From the NCBI GenBank assembly GCA_030549335.1, contig CM060195.1, positions 27,036,874 to 27,100,873 of the forward strand: 64,000 nucleotides of DNA, written 5' to 3'. Each line of letters opens with the position of its first letter. Within the stretch, counting starts at the first letter, position 1. Source of the stretch: Pontederia crassipes (lineage: Eukaryota > Streptophyta > Magnoliopsida > Commelinales > Pontederiaceae). Both the position numbers and the translations under genes were made by a program. Positions 59,324 to 64,000 of this stretch are shown here, one piece after another. The notes beneath the pieces were generated by a model. It had not been told where the DNA came from and did not search any database. It saw only the letters and a program-made list of their open reading frames with translations.

Positions 59324-59691
59324 CTTCTTGTTGATAATGCCTTGAATCTGAACTTAATTGTAACCCTATGTGAACCCCTATATAATTAGGCGCTTTTTGC
59401 TGCCTTGACAGCGAGCCTGGGGGGGTCTACGGGGGATCCCCCTGCGGGGGCCTAGGGGCAGAGCACCTGAAACCTAGACGGTTTTAGGGTTTCTATTTTC
59501 TATTTTGTATTGGAGTTCCTTATATAAACTCCACGATGGCAAGGTTATTTTGCATCCTTGTAAACGTCATTATTCCATAATAAAGAGAGCCGCCGCCGCC
59601 TGAGGACGTAGCCCGATTTAGGGTGAACTTCGTAAATCTCTGTGTTCTTCTGTATTCGTGTGATCTCTCTTTCTCTTTACGTAACACTTCT
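59324..59691 (+). mobile_element. solo LTR of the Copia-B family, TSD CTTCT
   Basis: The LTR 59329-59686 (358 bp) starts TGTTGATAATGCCTTGAATC, the same 5' end as the Copia-B LTR read on its own strand, and ends TTACGTAACA. A perfect 5-bp TSD, CTTCT, is at 59324-59328 and 59687-59691. The middle differs from Copia-B and has a GC-rich GGGGGATCCCCC palindrome and a TATATAAACTCC TATA-like box. It lies in the presumed 5' intron of the U-box gene, in sense. Confidence 0.88.
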
Positions 59692-60409
59692 AAAAGAAAT
59701 ATATCTGCTTTCTCCTATTACAACCACTGCTTTCATGTAGCATAATTTGGCAATGAATTTCATAATTGTGCAATGGAATGACTGTTTTCTTCTCCCACAA
59801 TCTTGATGCTCAATTCATGAACTCAGTTTTCTTTCCTTTGAAGAATGAATATTGGATGACACCTTTCCTTTAGTGTCAATAATCATTTGTGCACCATCAC
59901 CTTTGTCAAGTAATTTCTCAGTTCTAGATTTTTACAAAAGTAACTGAAAATGTACAAATTAGAAGGGGTCAACAAAGCAGACCCCAACTGGCTCGTAACT
60001 GTGTTTTTTTATTTCATTCTGGAAAAGAAGTGATGCATTTCTCAATATTATAAGAGAATTCCTGTCCGCATTTCTTCATTTGTGGAAAAATTTTTAGTAT
60101 AATACTTTAATATATAGTCTGATGTCTGGTCAAAATACCCAGTCATCTTTCTCTTGAGAAAAAAACTCATGCTTTATCCGTGAGGACTTGTGACCATGCC
60201 TTAAATTCAAGTTCCTGAACTATGTGATTAGAATACAAATTTCCATTTTTTTTGCAGAAATCTAATTTGATTTCAAAATAGTTTTGAACTGTCATGGGTG
60301 TACTATATCTTATCCACTTGCATCCATTTTTATTACTGATGCCAAATTACTTTAGTCTTATATATTCTGTAAATTTTTAATGTTCCATTAACCCTACATT
60401 GTGATTAGC

Positions 60410-60527
60410 CTCGCAGTTAAGTCAGTTGATTATTAGTTTGATTTTCTTTTTTCATTCTTATGACAAGTAGATGTCATAAGAATGAAAAAAGAAAATCAAA
60501 CTAATAATCAACTGACTTAACTGCGAG
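60410..60527. repeat. 56-bp perfect inverted repeat with 6-nt loop
   Basis: Arm 60410-60465 and arm 60472-60527 are exact reverse complements around AGTAGA. The arms start CTCGCAGTTAAGTCAGTTGA. The right arm is part of the chimeric insertion that starts at 60473. Confidence 0.95.
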
Positions 60528-60542
60528 ATTATCAACTTGTAG

Positions 60543-60629
60543 GTCGGCTTACAATGGATGCTGTCTCTGTACAATAACAAATTAAATGGTATTTTGGCAG
60601 ATGAGATGGGTCTTGGAAAGACTGTTCAG
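60543..60629 (+). pseudogene. BRM: captured exon of BRAHMA-type SNF2 ATPase
   Basis: An 87-bp, 29-codon exon read in frame: [14 protein letters not shown], then [15 protein letters not shown]. It is the Walker A (motif I, DEMGLGKT) region of the SNF2 helicase domain. The [11 protein letters not shown] wording matches plant BRM rather than SYD or MINU. It is preceded by an intron-like end (TTGTAG) and followed by GTCACT, so the source was unspliced. Phase is 0 on both sides, so it could be spliced into a U-box transcript in principle, but it lies upstream of the U-box ATG. It is isolated and not a functional BRM gene. Confidence 0.9.
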
Positions 60630-60704
60630 GTCACTTTCTATCATATCGTGATTATATATAGTCAGATTAGCCCTTTTTAAAAATATATTTTATATAGCCA
60701 GATT

Positions 60705-60869
60705 AGCCGGTCCCAAGCCCGGATAAAGGAGGAGGGTTGTGTTAGGCCCCGACAGCCAGCGTAAAACCCTGTCGAATCTCATGAACATGGATCAACGAAT
60801 ATGGCGTCGTATGATCCATGTAGCCGACCCCACCTAGTGGGATAAGGCTTTGTTGTTATTGTTGTTGTT
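60705..60869 (+). mobile_element. (TTG)n-tailed SINE at the 3' end of the chimera
   Basis: About 165 bp from AGCCGGTCCCAAGCCCGGAT to (TTG)n. It has no TSD at its own 5' end; the TSD belongs to the larger insert, showing that it moved together with the upstream BRM sequence. Confidence 0.85.
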
Positions 60870-61191
60870 ATTCTTATGACAAGTAGATCCTTTCTCAATA
60901 TATTTAGCTTCATTAGTGATATCACCTGTTATATGGATCGTATTAAATGATACTGTTTCAATTTAGAGGATTGTTTGTGCATTCAGGATATCAACATGAA
61001 GAGTTCTGGTCTTCCCTTAAAAAATGCAAATTTCTGTAGGGCTTACTAACTAAAATTTTAATGATGAAACTCGGAGAACGAAATATCAAAATTTGAGTAC
61101 CGAACTCCTGTTCTTCAGTAATCTTTAATTAGTTGTGCATCATCGAAGTATATTCACACTTATTTCTCTTTTGTAGGTTCTCTTCGAAGAA

Positions 61192-62146
61192 ATGACTGAA
61201 GATTATGATGGCCACTATGCGTCTGGCAGCCATTCTGATGATGGCTATCATGAGAATGCATACATTGAACCTATTTATGGGTCATTTCTCTGTCCCCTTA
61301 CAAAGAAGATTATGCGAGATCCTGTTTCCATTGAGAATGGACATACTTTCGAACGAGAAGCAATTGAGAAATGGTTCAAGGACTGCAGGGACAAAGGAAG
61401 AAGGCCAACTTGTCCATTGACGTCAGAAGAGCTAAGTAGCACCACCCTAAACCCTAGTTTAGCTCTACAGAAAACTATTGAAGAGTGGATGCAAAGGAAT
61501 GAAACTGCCCAACTGGACAAAGCATACAGAACACTCTCACCTGGAAGCTCGGACAATGATGTTTTACAGGCTCTGAACTATATAAAACTTATCTGTCATA
61601 ATAGCAGGTCCAATAAGCATGTCAATGCAGAGATCATGTCAAAGATCTCAAATATGCTGAAGAGTAGTAGCAAGAAAGTAAGATGTCAAGCACTAGAGAC
61701 CCTTTGTGCATTAGCTGAAGAGAGCGATGACAACAAGGTTATCATAGTGTTAATCAATATCTGAAATATTTTGCATCCTTACTTGACATTAGTGTTCTTG
61801 ACAAAAATATCAAAATTTCTAACTATATTGCAGGAAACCATAGGTGCAGGGGATAATACTATTCGCACTATTGTAAAGTTTTTGTCTCCTGAGTATTCAC
61901 AAGAAAGAGAGGAAGCTGTATCATTGTTGTATGAGCTTTCTAAATCTGAACCTTTGTGTGAAAAGATTGGTGATGTCAATGGAGCAATACTCATACTGGT
62001 TGGGATGGCAAGTAGCAAGTCAGAGAACTTATTGATTGTGGAGAAAGCTGACAAGACACTGGAGAATTTGGAGAAGTGTGAAAAGAATGTAAGGCAAATG
62101 GCTGAGAATGGACGACTGCAACCCCTTCTAACCTTGCTTCTTAAAG
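61192..62146 (+). CDS. PUB44: U-box/ARM E3 ubiquitin ligase, PUB43/PUB44 (SAUL1)-like, 5' part
   Basis: Two coding exons, 61192-61737 (182 codons, phase 0) and 61834-62146 (104 codons plus one base), then a donor GTACTT; the rest lies beyond the window. The first exon begins at acceptor TTGTAG (61176), with the ATG 15 bp in. Residues about 27-100 form a U-box: FLCPLTKKIMRDPVSIENGH, TFEREAIEKWF, CPLTSEEL, which recruits E2 enzymes. A helical region and armadillo-type repeats follow: EREEAVSLLYELSKSEPLCE, ILILVGMASSKSENLLIVEK, RQMAENGRLQPLL. Together these match PUB43/PUB44; SAUL1 in Arabidopsis restrains senescence and acts in immunity. The full family protein is about 800 residues, so about a third is visible. 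PUB43 versus PUB44 is not separable. Confidence 0.92.
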
Positions 62147-62629
62147 GTACTTTTGATCTATTACCTTTTTCCATTTGGTCCTGTCCTCTTTATTGTTAAC
62201 ACATTTATGTAATTTCCCATACAACCTGCATATTATATCCTTTGTATCAACTGGTCCTTCAATTTTTAAACCATAACTCGGTCTTCGAACTATTAACTCC
62301 AACTACTTGTAACTTTCTATCATCAGTTTCTATGTGCTAAGATGCCACTACATTATCCATGGTTTTTAGTTAGAGGCCACACAAGCAACAAAAACATCAA
62401 ACTTTCAAAACAGGAATTAAACCAACATTAAGTGGAATTAAAAAACAATTGTCCATATGGAGTGGGCAAATCTTCAGGAATACAAGGTTTATCAACATAA
62501 CATGCCGAAAACAGATACTAAACACCTCTAAAAAGAACATACTGAACACATAGAAATGAAGAAATAAATTAACTAGTAATTGCTACAAATAAGGACATGT
62601 GCTGACAGTTAGCGGCAAAAGGTTGTAGT
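62147..62629. other. intron of the U-box gene
   Basis: Starts with donor GTACTT at 62147. No further U-box exon is found before the window end, so this intron is at least 1.85 kb and holds two LINE fragments. Confidence 0.6.
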
Positions 62630-63020
62630 AGGATACGTCATGCGCTCTGTGTGGCCAGGCCGACGAGGACATCATTCACCTATTTCTTTAGTGCTCAGTA
62701 TCCCAAGAGGTTTAGTGGTGGACGAGCGCCAGTAACACCTTCCCATCAGCCTCGGAGAAATTTTGGCAGCCACTCCATGCCCTTGCTAGGTAGAGACAGA
62801 GTTGAAGAGTTTTATTGGCGATCTTTTTGGCTGGTACTTGAGTTTTAGTGCAATCGGGTCATTTTTTGTGAGGAGTGATGTTAGGCTGACAGCATCGTAC
62901 ACTACTTCTCTTTTCTTCTTTGGAAGTGGGGTTTTGGTTAGTTGCTGTATACCTCCCTTTTGCTCCTCTCTCCTCTTCATTCATATATATATCCTTTCTC
63001 TCCTCAAAAAAAAACATAGA
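62630..63020 (+). mobile_element. LINE 3' fragment, sense
   Basis: The last part of an ORF2: a zf-RVT-like region (CGQADEDIIHLF near 62650-62690), then the 3' UTR, in which GGGTCATTTTTTGTGAGG and AGTGGGGTTTTGGTTAG match the LINE at 2056-2300 read on its own strand. It ends with CTTTCTCTCCTC plus an A-run at 63003-63015. It is 5'-truncated, with stops in the coding part. Confidence 0.72.
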
Positions 63021-63511
63021 GAGAGAGAGAGAAAGTGGGCTCTTTAGCACATGCTCTCTTCTTCCTTCTAATATATGCATAAAGAGAGACTCTTATCAAT
63101 GTATCCCCTGAAAAGGCACCTTGTCCTCAAGGCATAAGGATGGAAATTGATTCTTCCAACTAGCTTCTTCAAGAGATCGTTCACACTTTTTTGACAAGCA
63201 ACTTTCACACTGGGATTACCGCTTTGTTGATGCAGATTGTAGCTTTTGATGAAGTGGTTGAATTAATGCTTTATAACTTGTAACATTTGCGTTGTCAATT
63301 GAACATCATATACATTTCATTCCAATTAGCTTGTACAATGTTGTGGGAGGCCAACCATTTGATTCCAATTACCACATCCATCCCATAATGTAGAAAGGGA
63401 ATAAATCTTGATTAGAAGTAAGATTAAATTGGAGGTGATGCTGATGCCGTTGTGGCTGGAGCCTTTATTGTCTTGACAAATGCTGATTCTTGACTCAAAT
63501 TCAAGATTTAA
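63021..63511. other. intron sequence, nothing recognised
   Basis: Short (GA)n at about 63020-63035; otherwise no feature. Confidence 0.45.
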
Positions 63512-63726
63512 AACTCAGCCTTTTTTTTAGGAGAAAAAGGATGACTACCAGGTTACGTGGTTGTCATCCAGGTATATATATATCTGAAGAAATGGGAGGA
63601 GACATGTACAAGTGTGTGCTTTCGGAGAGAGAGCGGCAAAATAGAAAAGTATATCAGCTAACCAAAACCCCACTCCCGAAGTAAAAAGGACATGTGGTGT
63701 ACAATATGCTCTGTATGACAAAAAAA
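63512..63726 (-). mobile_element. LINE 3' fragment, antisense
   Basis: On the plus strand: T-run, GGAGAAAAAGGATGACTACC paired with GGTTGTCATCC, then the 3' UTR with CTAACCAAAACCCCACTC, as at 2190. About 200 bp, strongly 5'-truncated. The flanks AAAACTC at about 63512 and 63724 may be a short TSD. Confidence 0.7.
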
Positions 63727-64000
63727 CTCGTTTTTATATACAGTTCTTGGCTTGTGAATGCGAATATTAGCTTTCAGCTTTTCTTTCAACCCATTAAGGA
63801 ATGCTCCCATGATGTTCAGGCTGGATGATAACACGACAACTTCTTGATGATACTGTTTAATAGATCCCTTTTGATGGAGGTTGCAAAGATGCTTATCAGG
63901 ATTTCAAAATCCTGCATGTCCATAATTTTCCTCCAATGCTTTGACAAGCTTCTCCCAATACAAAACAATACATTCATGGTTAACCCAAGAAAATAAATCA
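63727..64000. other. intron sequence to the window edge
   Basis: No exon of the U-box gene or other feature recognised. Confidence 0.4.

Larger units (their letters stand above)
60454..60888 (+). mobile_element. chimeric retro-insertion: inverted flank + BRM exon + SINE
   Basis: The insert 60473-60869 is bounded by a perfect 19-bp TSD, ATTCTTATGACAAGTAGAT (60454-60472, 60870-60888). In order it contains a 55-bp inverted copy of the sequence just upstream of the insertion point, a short intron end, one exon of the chromatin remodeller BRM (60543-60629), its following intron, and a (TTG)n-tailed SINE (60705-60869) at the 3' end. The simplest reading is reverse transcription of a BRM pre-mRNA primed at an intronic SINE, then a jump of the polymerase onto target DNA. 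Confidence 0.85.

Noticed and set aside
60543-60629. BRM exon as part of a resident BRM gene or of the U-box protein
   Set aside because: No neighbouring BRM exons are visible, and it lies upstream of a well-supported U-box start within a TSD-bounded insertion.

Overview
The window is nuclear DNA of a flowering plant. It shows spliced genes with GT-AG introns, a plant-type endocytosis protein, a plant U-box E3 ligase, and a dense set of plant transposons (Copia, CACTA, hAT, Mutator-like, L1-type LINEs, tRNA-derived and (TTG)n-tailed SINEs, a TRIM). The one GC-rich, intronless transporter gene among AT-rich DNA leans towards a monocot, but nothing here fixes the species.

Only three host genes are supported. 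(1) 6587-17628 (+): the last nine exons of an EH-domain endocytic protein of the AtEH/Pan1 type, a TPLATE-complex subunit; its 5' part lies left of the window. (2) 19650-20918 (-): an intronless vacuolar amino-acid transporter of the AVT3 type, tail-to-tail with gene 1. (3) 61192-62146 (+), with a probable non-coding first exon near 56.8-57.2 kb: the start of a U-box/ARM E3 ligase of the PUB43/PUB44 (SAUL1) type, running off the right edge. The EH1 and SAUL1 genes are close neighbours in Arabidopsis, so the pairing looks like old microsynteny now stretched by transposons.

Layout. 0-17.6 kb: introns of the EH gene, with a tRNA-derived SINE, (TTG)n SINEs, a hAT-like element, a decayed L1 LINE, a 263-bp TRIM with PBS and PPT, and an ORF1-only 'half-LINE' with an 18-bp target-site duplication (TSD). 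17.6-21.1 kb: gene ends and AVT3. 21.1-34.1 kb: AT-rich intergenic DNA with a duplicated hAT element, a ~190-bp tandem array split by a 1.58-kb solo LTR, a duplicated 1.1-kb block, two MITEs lying in (TA)n tracts, and a Mutator-like MITE with ~235-bp terminal inverted repeats (TIRs). 34.2-53.4 kb: a nested stack. An old Copia element contains a second Copia (itself carrying a hAT in one LTR), a Pack-MULE-like element that captured a CDPK 5' end, and a CACTA element that has lost its transposase catalytic core. 53.4-56.8 kb: AT-rich, no genes seen. 56.8-64 kb: U-box gene with a solo Copia LTR, SINEs, LINE fragments and a chimeric retro-insertion carrying one BRAHMA (SNF2 ATPase) exon.

Most of the window's interest is transposon biology: precise TSDs allow insertion order to be read, and three host gene fragments (a BRM exon, a CDPK 5' end, and an unidentified reading frame in the CACTA) are carried by mobile DNA.
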